Shown here in pieces: positions 11,361 to 25,500 of a stretch of 64,000 nucleotides of DNA. The position numbers and the translations under genes are program-made. Under the pieces are notes generated by a model. That model saw nothing but the letters and a program-made list of their open reading frames with translations. It was not told where the DNA came from and searched no databases. The stretch is from Tubiluchus corallicola (taxonomy: Eukaryota; Priapulida; Priapulimorpha; Priapulimorphida; Tubiluchidae): NCBI GenBank assembly GCA_030141605.1, contig JAQGDQ010000348.1, positions 1-64,000 on the forward strand. Direction: 5' to 3'. How positions within the stretch are numbered: the stretch's first letter is position 1; every line of letters starts with the position of its first letter.

Positions 11361-11904
11361 CTAGTAGCGCAAACGTAAAATTGTATTTGTGTGTATGGCA
11401 GATTTTTTTTTAAATTCTGTCTGCCCACGTCGACCCTATAGGACTATTAGATACCCTTGATCTAGTACTAGTACCAGATGAGTTGTTAATACAAAAGACA
11501 ACAATAACAATAACAATAACTATAATAATAACAACAACAACAGCAGCAGCTGCAACAACAACAACAACAATAATAATAAGGGTACTTGATACTTGTTTCC
11601 AAAGCGACTATAATTACCTGCATATTATCTCATACAACCTGCGTGTCTCTATAATGAACCAGCAGCATCATTTCTTGTCTTTGGTATGACTACACCAGAA
11701 TTGAACCCACAACCAGAAGGAATGCACGCTAACATTGAGCTATACCTCCGGTCTAGAATATTTTTTATTTTATTTTTGTGTAAAAGCATGATGGTTAAGT
11801 GTTTTACTTTACTGATACGGAGAAACAATTATGAGAGCGAAAGAGTTTAAGATAGAATAAATACGAATACTAAAAAGACAAGCGAAGAAAACAATCCTCA
11901 TAAA
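11361..11904. other. Intergenic with AAC/AAT microsatellite
   Basis: An imperfect (AAC)n/(AAT)n/(CAG)n trinucleotide tract occupies about 11500-11580. The rest is non-coding; a tRNA-like segment in it is listed separately. Confidence 0.5.
11690..11758 (-). repeat. tRNA-derived SINE-like fragment
   Basis: On the minus strand an A-box-like TATAGCTCAATGTTAGCG is followed about 30 bp later by a B-box-like GGGTTCAATTC, the RNA polymerase III promoter layout. The acceptor stem does not pair, so this is a SINE or decayed tRNA copy rather than a functional tRNA gene. Confidence 0.45.
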
Positions 11905-12352
11905 TGAAGCTTGAAAAATTTCGTATCACCTGACATGCTGTCGTGTTGCATGCAAAGTTTGGGTTAGCAAAACACTGTGAAAGAAATGTAAATTTAAACT
12001 CAGTTGATCATTAAGAGCAGCTATTTTGACGGACAGTCGATTTGAAGCAAGTCTAGATAACATTGCATAAAGTTTGAAAAAATAATCAGAGCATTCGTTG
12101 CATTCACTAACCAAGCAAAAATACGAATTACTGTATCTTGTCCATAAGTTTAATAATGTGTTTTGGTGCATGCTGGGATAGTGAAACAGTGACGTTTTCC
12201 AGCATACCTTTGATATATAGGCATTTAAATTATCAAGAATTATCTTTTCTAGTTACATAAGTCGAACATAAGTTTCCAACAGCTAAGCGTAATGCTAATT
12301 AATTTAACTTTTTATGGATATATTTTTAATTTCCATTTTCTTCCCGCTTTAA
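11905..12352 (+). repeat. Dispersed repeat family P, copy P1 (ends missing)
   Basis: Shares GATAACATTGCATAAAGTTT, AAAAATAATCAGAGCATTCG, CTGTATCTTGTC and TAGTTACATAAGTC in order with copies at 28.8, 32.1, 33.4 (inverted) and 48.2 kb. It ends about 14 bp downstream of the proposed stop codon of the TTLL4-like gene. Confidence 0.8.
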
Positions 12353-12365
12353 ACAGAATGAAAAT

Positions 12366-12505
12366 TTATATCAGCAGTCCTTGGCACATTTTAAAAAAGA
12401 TCGAAACACATTCTGTTGCTTCAACGCTGCCATTCCAATATTGATTCACTTGAGAATTGTGTAGGTGGCGCTCCTCTTTGAGAAGTGTTTCCAGAACCTT
12501 CCAAC
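12366..12505 (-). CDS. TTLL4: TTLL4-like exon 14, proposed terminal exon
   Basis: Acceptor TTTTCTAG; the frame needed by exon 13 stays open for 45 codons ([19 protein letters not shown] to CQGLLI) and ends at [11 protein letters not shown] could correspond to the DLLRSW stretch after the C-terminal module of TTLL4. Support is phase, acceptor and total length divisible by three; no poly(A) signal is seen close by. Confidence 0.5.
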
Positions 12506-15500
12506 CTAGAAAATCACAAGAATGCTTTTGTAGTAGATCTCTGTCTCTAAGTAAATTTCAGCGATCATTAAAGTGCAGACTCACTAAGCTGAACTTGACG
12601 ATTGATTGACCGACTTAGACTGAATCTAGTCTTACATTTCACAGAATAAAGATGGTGACGATTGCATTAATCTTGACATTAACGATGACGGCGACAATAA
12701 AAAGTACTATTAAAACATTATATATTACTTTTGAATAGTTCATTGGAATGAAAAAAATATGGCCTATCTTATTAGAAACACAATTTTTTGACATCTCTTA
12801 TGCACTGCCGGCTAAGAATATAACATCCTTATGCAAAATAAGACATGTCCACTGGAATAGGAGGTGCCTGGTCAATACCCAGTAGGTTTACAGATAGCAA
12901 ATCTGCTTTAACTGACTGTTCATAAATTGAGACTTGACTTCAGATCCCCCTGCTAACTTACAGCGACATGTACACTTTCTACACTAAATCAAGATTGGGG
13001 TATTCAATGTATAAACCAGAGCAGAAGAATAACGCCGAAGAAACTTAACTATACTACTCAAGAGTGACACGCAGACAACTTAACAGTACTATTCAAGAGT
13101 GACACACAGACAACTTAACAGTGCTGTTCAAGAGTGATACGGAGACAAGTTAACTATTCTACTCAAGAGTGACACGCAGACAACTTAACAGTACTATTCA
13201 AGAGTGATACGGAGACAAGTTAACTATTCTACTCAAGAGTGACACTGAGACAACTTAACTGTACTATTCAAGAATGATTCGCAGACAAGTTAACTATTCT
13301 ACTCAAGAGTGACATTGAGACAACTTAATTGTACTATTCACGAATGATTCGCAGACAAGTTAACTATTCTACTCAAGAGTGACACTGAGACAACTTAACT
13401 ATACTATTCAAGAATGATTCGCAGACAAGTTAACTATTCTACTCAAGAGTGACATTGAGACAACTTAACTGTACTATTCAAGAGTGATGCGGAGACAAGT
13501 TAACTATTCTACTCAAGAGCGACATTGAGACAACTTAACTATACTATTCAAGAATGATTCGCAGACAAGTTAACTATTCTACTCAAGAGTGACATTGAGA
13601 CAACTTAACTATACTATTCAAGAATGATTCGCAGACAAGTTAGCTATGCTACTCAAGAGTGACATTGAGACAACTTAACTGTACTATTCAAGAGTGATGC
13701 GGAGACAAGTTAGCTATTCTACTCAAGAGCGACATTGAGACAACTTAACTGTACTATTCAAGAATGATTCGCAGACAAGTTAACTATTCTACTCAAGAGC
13801 GACATTGAGACAACTTAACTGTACTATTCAAGAGTGATGCGGAGACAAGTTAGCTGTACTACTCAAGAATGACATTGAGACAACTTAACTGTACTATTCA
13901 AGAGTGATGCGGAGACAAATTAACTATTCTACTCAAGAGTGACACTGAGACAACTTAACTGTACTATTAAAGAATGATTCGCAGACAAGTTAGCTATGCT
14001 ACTCAAGAGTGACATTGAGACAACTTAACTGTACTATTCAAGAGTGATGCGGAGACAAATTAACTATTCTACTCAAGAGCGACATTGAGACAACTTAATT
14101 GTACTATTCAAGAATGATTCGGAGACAAGTTAACTATTCTACTCAAGAGTGACATTGAGACAACTTAACTGTACTATTCAAGAGTGATTCGCAGACAAGT
14201 TAACTATTCTACTCAAGAGTGACATTGAGACAACTTAATTGTACTATTCAAGAATGATTCGCAGACAAGTTAACTATTCTACTCAAGAGTGACATTGAGA
14301 CAACTTAATTGTACTATTCAAGAATGATTCGCAGACAAGTTAACTATTCTACTCAAGAGTGACATTGAGACAACTTAACTGTACTATTCAAGAATGATTC
14401 GCAGACAAGTTAACTATTCTACTCAAGAGTGACATTGAGACAACTTAACTGTACTATTCAAGAATGATTCGCAGACAAGTTAACTATTCTACTCAAGAGT
14501 GACATTGAGACAACTTAATTGTACTATTCAAGAATGATTCGCAGACAAGTTAACTATTCTACTCAAGAGTGACATTGAGACAACTTAACTGTACTATTCA
14601 AGGTGATTCGCAGACAAGTTAACTATTCTACTCAAGAGTGACATTGAGACAACTTAACTGTACTATTCAAGAATGATTCGCAGACAAGTTAACTATTCTA
14701 CTCAAGAATGACATTGAGACAACTTAATTGTACTATTCACGAATGATTCGCAGACAAGTTAACTATTCTACTCAAGAGTGACATTGAGACAACTTAATTG
14801 TACTATTCAAGAATGATTCGCAGACAAGTTAACTATTCTACTCAAGAGTGACATTGAGACAACTTAACTGTACTATTCAAGAATGATTCGCAGACAAGTT
14901 AACTATTCTACTCAAGAGTGACATTGAGACAACTTAACTGTACTATTCAAGAATGATTCGCAGACAAGTTAACTATTCTACTCAAGAGTGACATTGAGAC
15001 AACTTAATTGTACTATTCACGAATGATTCGCAGACAAGTTAACTATTCTACTCAAGAGTGACATTGAGACAACTTAACTGTACTATTCAAGAGTGATGCG
15101 GAGACGAGTTAACTATTCTACTCAAGAATGACATTGAGACAACTTAACTGTACTATTCAAGAATGATTCGCAGACAAGTTAACTATTCTACTCAAGAATG
15201 ACATTGAGACAACTTAATTGTACTATTCACGAATGATTCGCAGACAAGTTAACTATTCTACTCAAGAGTGACATTGAGACAACTTAACTGTACTATTCAA
15301 GAGTGATGCGGAGACAAGTTAGCTATTCTACTCAAGCGTGACACACAGACAACTTAACAGTACTATTCAAGAGTGATGCGGAGACAAGTTAGCTATTCTA
15401 CTCAAGAGTGACATTGAGACAACTTAACTGTACTATTCAAGAATGATTCGCAGACAAGTTAGCTATACTACTTAAGAGCGACATTGAGACAACTTAACTG

Positions 15501-18500
15501 TACTATTAAAGAATGATTCGCAGACAAGTTAACTATTCTACTTAAGAGCGACATTGAGACAACTTAACTGTACTATTAAAGAATGATTCGCAGACAAGTT
15601 AGCTATACTACTTAAGAGCGACATTGAGACAACTTAACTGTACTATTAAAGAATGATTCGCAGACAAGTTAACTATTCTACTCAAGAGCGACATTGAGAC
15701 AACTTAACTGTACTATTCAAGAGTGATGCGGAGACAAGTTAGCTATTCTACTCAAGAGTGACACACAGACAACTTAACAGTACTATTCAAGAGTGATGCG
15801 GAGACAAGTTAGCTATTCTACTCAAGAGTGACATTGAGACAACTTAACTGTACTATTCACGAATGATTCGCAGACAAGTTAGCTATTCTACTCAAGAGTG
15901 ACACACAGACAACTTAACTATACTATTCAAGAATGATTCGCAGACAAGTTAGCTATTCTACTCAAGAGCGACATTGAGACAACGTAACTATACTATTCAA
16001 GAATGATTCGCAGACAAGTTAGCTATTCTACTCAAGAGCGACATTGAGACAACTTAACTGTACTATTCAAGAGTGATGCGGAGACGAGTTAGCTATTCTA
16101 CTCAAGAGTGATACACAGACAACTTAATTGTACTATTCAAGAGTGATGCGGAGACGAGTTAACTATTCTACTCAAGAGAGACATTGAGACAACTTAACTA
16201 TACTATTCAAGAATGATTCGCAGACAAGTTAGCTATTCTACTCAAGAGTGACATTGAGACAACTTAACTATACTATTCAAGAGTGATTCGCAGACAAGTT
16301 AACTATTCTACTCAAGAGCGACATTGAGACAACTTAATTGTACTATTCAAGAGTGATTCGCAGACAAGTTAACTATTCTACTTAAGAGTGACATTGAGAC
16401 AACATAACTGTACTACTGAAGAGTGACATGGAGACAACTTAACAATGCTACTCATGAATGATACGGAGACAAGTTAATTGTACTATTCAAGAGTGATACC
16501 GTGACAGGTTAAGTATACTCTTCCTAGGTAGCTGCCAATCAAGGCTGGTAAACATAAAATTAATGGGTAATATATAATATATACACAGTGAGCGGTAATT
16601 ACATTGTGCTTGATGACCAAAGTTAAGAATGCTACTGAGATGGACAGTGAATGGATGGGTGAACTGCACATTGCAGTGTTTCGGGATTTCAGTAAAAGCA
16701 GCTTGATACACGCTTTTGGTTGTCTCACACATTATGCTAAATGTTGTTTGCCTTGCTGTAGCTAACCAGGTGCATTTACATCTGAATGTGGCAAGGACAC
16801 CTCCGATGGTTCAGTGGTTCATCTTAGAGGATAAGTCTAGGTTCCGGTCTTCTCTGTACATTAAGCAAGCACTGCCGCTAACAAATGAATTCTAGTTTTA
16901 AGCATGCCGAATTGCATTAAGTAAAATAAAGGTAAACAGAATAATTACAAAAATTCCGATCATCGTCATCATCATCATCATCATCATCATCATTATTAAT
17001 CTTACCTTCCTCGGGATTATTGTGATATTTTCTGGTCCAGGCATCAAGGAGTAAATTACTGTAACGTTTATTCTCAAAATATTTCAAATATTTGTGAGAA
17101 GTTGGACTGGGAAAGATTCGCTGGAAGCTTCCACGTCTCTGATGCTCATCTTCTACTTCTACCAGCTCACGTACATCAGCTGGTGTGAGCACTTCTAGAA
17201 TACGCTCTGTTATTTCCTAGACAGAAACAAATAATTCTAATACACGAAGGAACATTATCATCCTGTTCCACACTGGGTTAAAAATGGTCACGTTGTGAAT
17301 GGTCAAATGATCGTATTTAGAAAGCGCCTGCCCCCAGAGCTAGGTTTACTCCCAAAAGTTACCTCTTCTGACGTTCTGGTGGTGAAATAGATGCGCTTTG
17401 CCTTTTCATCCTCAGTAAGACGAGAATCTCGTAGAGAAGTTGAACTGATTTTTACTTCCACGTTTTCCTGCGGGAAGAATTCCCTGAAAAACGCACTGAA
17501 TATGAACAGTAAGGTACAAGCGAGAAAACTGTGGTGAGTGAAGATGTCGTCACACTTCAATCTCTGCTTAAAGTTTGTTTTTATAACGTTACAAATATCA
17601 CCTATAACTATGGACTATTATTAATTTAGTCTACATAGTCCGTTTTGGTTATTACACCAAGCCCAGAGCTGACATGACTCTACGTCCTCGTGGCTTATGC
17701 TTACGTAAATTTGTTAATTTTTACTCAACAGTATAGATTATCATCATATATCACTAACATAGGTTCCTAACCTTTTACTAACAAAGTGGCCTTTCAGCGA
17801 TCTGTCACCTACCCCTTAACATTTTTTAACAATAAAAGTTTCAAGAAAACATTTTCTACTATTATTATGAAATTCTGTTAGATTATAATTTAATTTTGAA
17901 AACAAACAAAATAATAAAAAAGTCATTATTTTCAATTTACACGTTTATTTACGTGTAGTACTCTCTCTGCTGATACTTCTTCTTAAAAGCAGTTATTTTT
18001 AATTTACACATTTCCAAATTCAAGAACAAAATACAAGAAAAAGACATTCGGATGTCAAATCAGAAGTCGAACTAGCAGTTGAACTATGAAGTAACCTCAA
18101 TGGCCGCCTTTGTGAAGCGGATTTTTCCGGAAGCCGCCAACCTTACCTTCCGCTTACACATATGTTGTGCCAAACACACAACCTTTCCTTCCGCTTACAC
18201 ATATGTCATGCCAAACACACAACCTTTCCTTCCGCTTACACATATGTTGTGCCAAACACACAACCTTTCCTTCCGCTTACACATATGTTGTGCCAAACAC
18301 ACAACCTTACCTTCCGCTTACACATATGTTGTGCCAAACACACAACCTTACCTTCCGCTTACACATATGTCGTACCAAACACACAACCTTTCCTTCTGCT
18401 TACACATATGTTGTGCCAAACACACAACCTTTCCTTCCGCTTACACATATGTCGTGCCAAACACACAACCTTTGATTCCGCATTCACATATGTCGTGCCA

Positions 18501-21500
18501 AACACACAACCTTTCCTTCCGCTTACACATATGTCGTGCCAAACGCACAACCTTTCCTTCTGCTTACACATATGTCGTGCCAAACGCACAACCTTTCCTT
18601 CCGCTTACACATATGTCGTGCCAAACACACAACCTTTCCTTCCGCTTACACATATGTTGTGCCAAATGTCTATTTTACATAATAAATTAACCTCGTTATA
18701 ATGCCAGGCAGTGCGCAGTGAATTACCCAAAAAAACGCTACAGTGTCGCAAAAACAATGACGTTTCAAAATACAAACAATCATGATGTCTAAAGATTTAA
18801 TCTTGTAACTCTTTCCTCATACCACGAGGCCGTTACTCCCGTAAAATTCGTACTCCATACGTGTACGCTGTGCGGCAAAAAAGAACATTCTGATGTGTTA
18901 CACGACACAACCTTCGTGTACCCCTAGCTTAGCTGTTTCGTACCTCCAAGAGGTACTCGTGCCCTAGGTTAGGAACCACTAGAATAAAGCATCCACAGAC
19001 AATCCTAAGATTTCAAGTTCAAATCCCTTGCAACTGTTAAATCTGCTTTCAACAAGCCTATATTGAAATAAGATGTCATCTTCAAGTTCATGTCAAAGCA
19101 ATGAGAAATAAAAAAATCTGGTGCCAAGAATCCCCCTTGCTTTGCACCTGAATTACAAATGGCTCGAGCTGACACAAGGTTTATAGCATTGAAACTTTCG
19201 CCTAATTACAACAGAGCTGTAGTAGTGATTTTGCAGTTTAGTGCATATTCGTAATACAAAATGTCATGTCAGTAACGTTATGTTTTTTACAAAAACTGCG
19301 CTTGGATTTTTGCAAGTACGATTTTAGAAGGCGAGGAAGTGAAGGGTGATCCAAAAAGTGCAATGCAAATGTGAAAAATGTTATAGAACAAACTTGCTGC
19401 ATTTCATATACTCTGCTAATGCTATTACGTGCTATTACAGTGCTATTACGTGCTATTACAGTGCTATTACAGTGCTATCTCACTGCTATTACAGTGCTAT
19501 TACAGTGCTATTACAGTGCTGTTACGTGCTATTACAGTGCTATTACAGTGCTATTACAGTGCTATCTCACTGCTATTACAGTGCTATTACACTTATTCAA
19601 CTTTCTGTGGTGTAACACTTGTTATTACGCTGTTTCTTTTGAAACACCCTATAGAACACAGGTGAAAATTGCAGGTATTTGCTACAGCAAGTAATGAGCA
19701 CTACTGTATTCAATTTGATGAAAAATAATTTGCATGCTTTCATGTTTGGAGTAATATATCACCAGGTAGAGAGGCTAAGCAGAAACAGAAACCTTTCATA
19801 TCACACCTGTTAGTACTTACCTCAGCCCTGTTGAGGGTTTAGGCAAACGTGTTGGTACCTTATAACCCGCAAGGTTAAAAACATCTCGGCGCACAAGATA
19901 ATTTATACTATATCGATTGAAAGTCAACCTAAAGTAAAAAGACAATGATAATGAATATATTCTCACACTAAGAACAGTTCTAAATAATTAATTTATTGTT
20001 TCGTATATAAAACATTTCTTAAATATTTTCATTTTTTACATTTGGACAAACTGCAAGTTCTCATCTAGTATTCACTAGCAGGGCCTTTTCAATGTGGATG
20101 CTGAGACCATAACCTGATTCATTATCAAGTATGACTATCTAAGATGAACCACAGGGCCTTTCCAATGTGGATGCTGAGACCAGAATCTGATTTATTATCA
20201 AGTATAATCACCTAAGATGAACCACAGGGCCTTTTCAATGTGGATGCTGAGACCATAACCTGATTCATTATCAAGTATGACTATCTAAGATGAACCACAT
20301 GGCCTTTTCAATGTGGATGCTGAGACCATAACCTAATTCATTATCAAGTATGACTATCTAAGATGAACCACAGGGCCTTTTCAATGTGGATGCTGAGACC
20401 ATAATCTGATTCATTATCAAGTATAACCATCAAAGATGAACCACAGGGCTTTTCAATGTGGATGCTGAGACCATAATCTGTTCTTTATCAAGTATGACTA
20501 TCTAAGATGAACCACAGGGCCTTTTCAATGTGGATGCTGAGACCATAATCTGATTCATTATCAAGTATAACCATCTAAGATGAACCACAGGGCCTTTTCA
20601 ATGTGGATGCTGAGACCATAATCTGATTCATTATCAAGTATAACCATCTAAGATGAACCACAGGGCCTTTTCAATGTGGATGCTGAGACCATAATCTGAT
20701 TCATTATCAAGTATAACCATCAAAGATGAACCACAGGGCCTTTTCAATGTGGATACTGAGACCAGAATCTGATTCATTATCAAGTATAACCATCTAAGAT
20801 GAACCACAGGACCTTTTCAATGTGGATGCTGAGACCATAACCTGATTCATTATCAAGTATAACCATCTAAGATGAACCACAGGGCCTTTTCAATGTGGAT
20901 GCTGAGACCATAATCTGATTCATTATCAAGTATAACCACCTAAGATGAACCACATGGCCTTTTCAATGTGGATGCTGAGACCATAACCTGATTCATGATC
21001 AAGTATAACCATCTAAGATGAACCACAGGGCCTTTTCAATGTGGATGCTGAGACCATAATCTGATTTATTATCAAGTATAACCATCTAAGATGAACCACA
21101 GGGCCTTTTCAATGTGGATGCTGAGACCATAATCTGATTCATTATCAAGTATAACCATCAAAGATGAACCACAGGGCCTTTTCAATGTGGATGCTGAGAC
21201 CATAATCTGATTCATTATCAAGTATAACCATCTAAGATGAACCACTGAATAAGTGAGTGTTTGTTAGTTACGCAGGGACTATATACGTCCTCCATCTGTA
21301 AGGTTTAAATAGCCAGATTCGGTATGACAAATGAAACTTCTCAGAGCGGGAATTGAACCCATTTTGACCCTCGCTAACCACTTTAACTCAGCCATAAATT
21401 ATTTTGTTCTCTAAGATAAGAATTAGTTATTTTTTTTAATAATAAATTGTTTATTGTTTATTTATAATATTGTATCTAAATTGTAAAATTAGAATTGTAT

Positions 21501-22434
21501 ACTGAAGTAAATATAAATTAATACCCAGGTTTTGGATTAACCTCCAGTAGCCATGGTTTCAGTTTGTGGTCGAACATGACGTCATATCCGTACAGTGCAT
21601 AACAGGAAGTGTTTCTTGCGTAAGTGTTGGTCAAGTGATATATTTCAGATTCTGCACTGTAAGACAAATGGTGCTGAGGTAAAAACACTTGCATGAGATA
21701 CCCCAATCTTTACTAGCAAAACAAGCACTAATTGTTAAAAATTGTTAATTGTCATTAAGCCTTTTCACAGCTCCAGCGATTAATGATGATCTAAAAGGTC
21801 AAAGGTTAAGTGCACCAGACAACGCATTTGTGTACATTTGACAACGCCTCGTAGCCCAAGCTGCTGTAATAGTAACAGATTTAACAGCTAGCTAGAACCC
21901 TACCTAGTTCAATTTTTCCTGTTCTCAAGCAAGATCCTGCTAGTAAATCACTCTACTCACAGACTAATGGATAATTAAGTAAAGTCCACGTAAAAAAGCT
22001 GAAGTTACTGAACTGTAGCAACAGACGGCAATTGCTTTACCCACATGTCACGTGATGGTTGTAGTTAAGACGCGTTGCTGTGACGGCACTTAACCTTTGA
22101 CCTACTGCAACTGTGCTCCTCTTTGTATGTGCAGCAACAACACATTGAGGTCTTCAGAATGTTACTTGCAAAGTCTGCAGTCACACAAAGGTCTCTTGCC
22201 AGTTTCCTACTGCACACGTGCATTAGTACGACCTAATCGACTCAACAGTTGCAGAAAGTTTAATAGTTTCAATCTGTCCTGGTTACCCAGTTGCATAATA
22301 ATTACCTTAAAAACTGTTTTATAATGAGGTCCTTAATTTCTTCCACAACAACGCCCGCACGAATGCCTCGAGATTCAAGGTAGCGCCATAAAGTTTTCAA
22401 ACTCCTAAAAATACAATTAAAATTCTAGACCTCA

Positions 22435-22481
<47 letters not shown>

Positions 22482-22489
22482 CAATGATG

Positions 22490-22564
<75 letters not shown>

Positions 22565-25500
22565 GATAATAATAATAATAATAATAGATAACTAGCAAAG
22601 GCCCCGCAAAAGATTTTGTGTAAAAAACCACGTATAATCAATAATACGCGAACATCCTACCTAGTCCTCATTTATAACACAAAGCCCTTAACATCATGCC
22701 TACTGTTTGTTTAACTAACGCAAAGCCTGTAGCTTTTTGCTGAATTAAAGTTATAAGCAGAGTAGAGTACAATGGATGACGTCACAACAATGCCTTTGCG
22801 TCAACAGTTTTCTAAGCGAAAATTGCCGAAAATAGAACTGGTAATTAACTTGCCAGTACTCCTCTCGGTGGACGTGTCCTAAAATGTAGCCTACATCATC
22901 GTGTGTCCCCATTCTTCCTCTTTCTAAAGAGCCGTATATCTCCTTCTGAGAGTACCACCAGGCGCCGCTAGAACATTTTTTCTGCAGGCTGTTTGCCCAA
23001 AATTTCGAAAAAATCGAGAGTTGGGTCCGGGAAAACGCCCGTTGCGGAACCACGTGGCCCTCTCGCGAATTCTAGATAGGCCTATGACACCCATCGCTGA
23101 ACGGGCAATCTATCCATATCCAGCATCGCCCTCGGCCCATTCCCGTTCTCTACATCTCAGGCGTATAACTTTTGCAAAAAACGGCCGAAAATGGCCATTT
23201 TTGGAGGTTTTTCGCCTCCCCCTCCTTCCGGTGGGCCCCATTCGAAAAATAAACCATCAATGGCACGACACTAGATCGAGACCTTTCGTTTGATGTATAG
23301 ATCGCCGCAAATGGTGCCATCGTCCGGGCTGTAGCCTCGAATCTTATATATATATATATAAATAAATAAATATATATATACCAAGTATATTAATATAAGA
23401 GTATAGATAATACTCTTTGTTTAAATCAAATTTGGATCGACAATTAACATATGCTCCAAAGAGCTTTTGAGCCGACTATAAACAACAACATACAACTACA
23501 TAACAGAGACTATTATTACCCCACTTTTACCCTAAATACCACACCCCTGGCAGGGGCAACAGCAGGTACCATTTTTTGGTATGACCCGTCCGCTGTATCG
23601 AACTCACGATCTCCCAGACGGAAAGCGAACGCGTTACGACTAGACCAAACCATCTGGTCGAAAACATTTTACAAGGATAAAAGAATGGAAAACTCTGTAA
23701 TTTCGACTTCACTTAACTTCAACTAAAATGAAGTTTAAAGTGAGTTAAGTGCACTTCATATTTCAAAAAAAGTTTTATTTTTCACGGGAGCTTTCGTCCT
23801 TCGTCAGCTGTAAGGTAAAGGTACAATAATAAGAATCATAAAAACTACTGATAAAACTACATGTAAATTATAAGTATACAATGACATTAAAATAGGCAAC
23901 ACGAAATTCATTAAGAATCTCTTAACTCATTTATTTTAAGAAGCTGAAAATTCATTAAGAAGTATTACAATTTTGTATCCCTTATTTTAATGTCATTATA
24001 TACTTATACTTTACATGTAGTTTTATCTGTAATTTTTAAGTTTTTTTTATATCTCTATCTTGGAGCTGATGAAGTCAGTGAATGACGAAAGCTTCTGGAA
24101 AAATAAAAGTTTTTTTTGAGATTTAACCATGGCAGGTTTATGAAAAGCATTATCATATTTTTGATTTAAATGCATTTAAAGAAGGAAGACCTACCATTTG
24201 TGCGCAGATTCTCCGATTTTTGTAAACCTTTCATAATATGTTGGACTGTACTGGTTAATGGCAACATTGGTCAAATGGATGAAAGCGTCATGTAAATCGT
24301 TAATTCTTCTGTTATACCTGAAAAATGCAAACAATAACAACAAGAATAACAACAATAAAAGACTAAAATCAAGAGAAACTTCTGGTGACAGGTAGCGCAC
24401 AAAACCGACACATGAATATTCTTCCTCTGTCTAATCCTTTGAATCAAACAAGGAATGGTCTTTGTCTGAGCAATCCCAAAAACCTAATAATTAGATTATT
24501 CTTACTCTGTCCAATTCCAGAAGGCAGACAAAGGGATTTCCTTTCTTTATTAAATCCCATAAAATAAACAATATGATTGTTCTTGCTCTGTTCAATCTCA
24601 AAAACCAAACAGCACTAGGATCGTTCTTGGTCTGTTCAATCCCCAAAACCAAAATAGTACAATTGTTCTTCCTCTGTTCAATCCCAAAAACCAAAGTAGT
24701 AGGATTATTCTTGCCCTCTTCAATCCCAAAAACCAAAATAGTACAATTGTTCTTGCTCTGTTCAATCCCAAAAACCAAAGTAGTAGGATTGTTCTTGCCC
24801 TGTTCAATCCCAAAAACCAAAATAGCAGGATTGTTCTTGTTTTGTTCATTCCCAAAAAACAAAATAGTATGTTTATTCTTGCTCGGTTCAATCCCAAAAA
24901 CCAAAATAGTAGGATTGTTCATGGTCTGTTCAATCCCAAAAACCAAAATAGTAGGATTGTTCTTGCTCTGTTCAATCCCAAAAACCAAAATAGTAATTGT
25001 TCTTGGTCTGTTCAATCCCAAAAACCAAATTGTAGTAGGATTATTTTTCTTTGTCCAAAACTAGAAACCAAACAATGATTGTTATGTTTCTGTTTCATTT
25101 CAGAAACCACACAATGAATATCTGATGCAAAAGCACCTGCATAAACTATCATGTTATCGTTTTTGTACCGTGCCATAGCTCGTGTACACCGCACCTCACC
25201 ACAACATGCAACTGTCAACAGTTTTTGTAGCCAAAGAACCCAAAAACTGAGAAAGAAAACAGATATCACTAAGACTGAATAGACTTACATAGCTTGGAAT
25301 ATTGTTATTGCTCGTGTCCAATTTGATGTAGGGTCAAGATTTGCCAAGGAAGAAAGAGTTGTTGAAGACGAGAAAGAGAAAAGAGATAGATGTTAGTATG
25401 TCAATTATGTCGAACGTGCATCACAGTAGAACATGTGAACGTACCTTTTTGTTGCAAATCTCGCGACTCCGCCGTCATGTAAGTAGATTCTCAAAGGTTC

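Larger units (their letters stand above)
16516..17005. other. Intron 13, part right of the 70-bp array
   Basis: Contains an AT-rich stretch, a tRNA-like segment and a trinucleotide run, listed separately. Overlapping open frames at 16483-16732 on the minus strand have no family motif. Confidence 0.4.

Noticed and set aside
18079-18701. 203- and 179-codon open frames
   Set aside because: Both are read through the 41-bp minisatellite; several overlapping frames are open at once and none has non-repeat coding sequence.
22425-22641. Poly-Leu, poly-Ile and poly-His frames
   Set aside because: Translations of (AAT)n and (ATG)n microsatellite.
23555-23665. Functional tRNA gene on the minus strand
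   Set aside because: A- and B-box words are present, but stems do not pair well and no clean acceptor stem is visible.
24491-25064. 176-codon minus-strand and 163-codon plus-strand frames
   Set aside because: Products of the stop-free 42-bp repeat in an intron of the TTLL4-like gene, open on both strands simultaneously.
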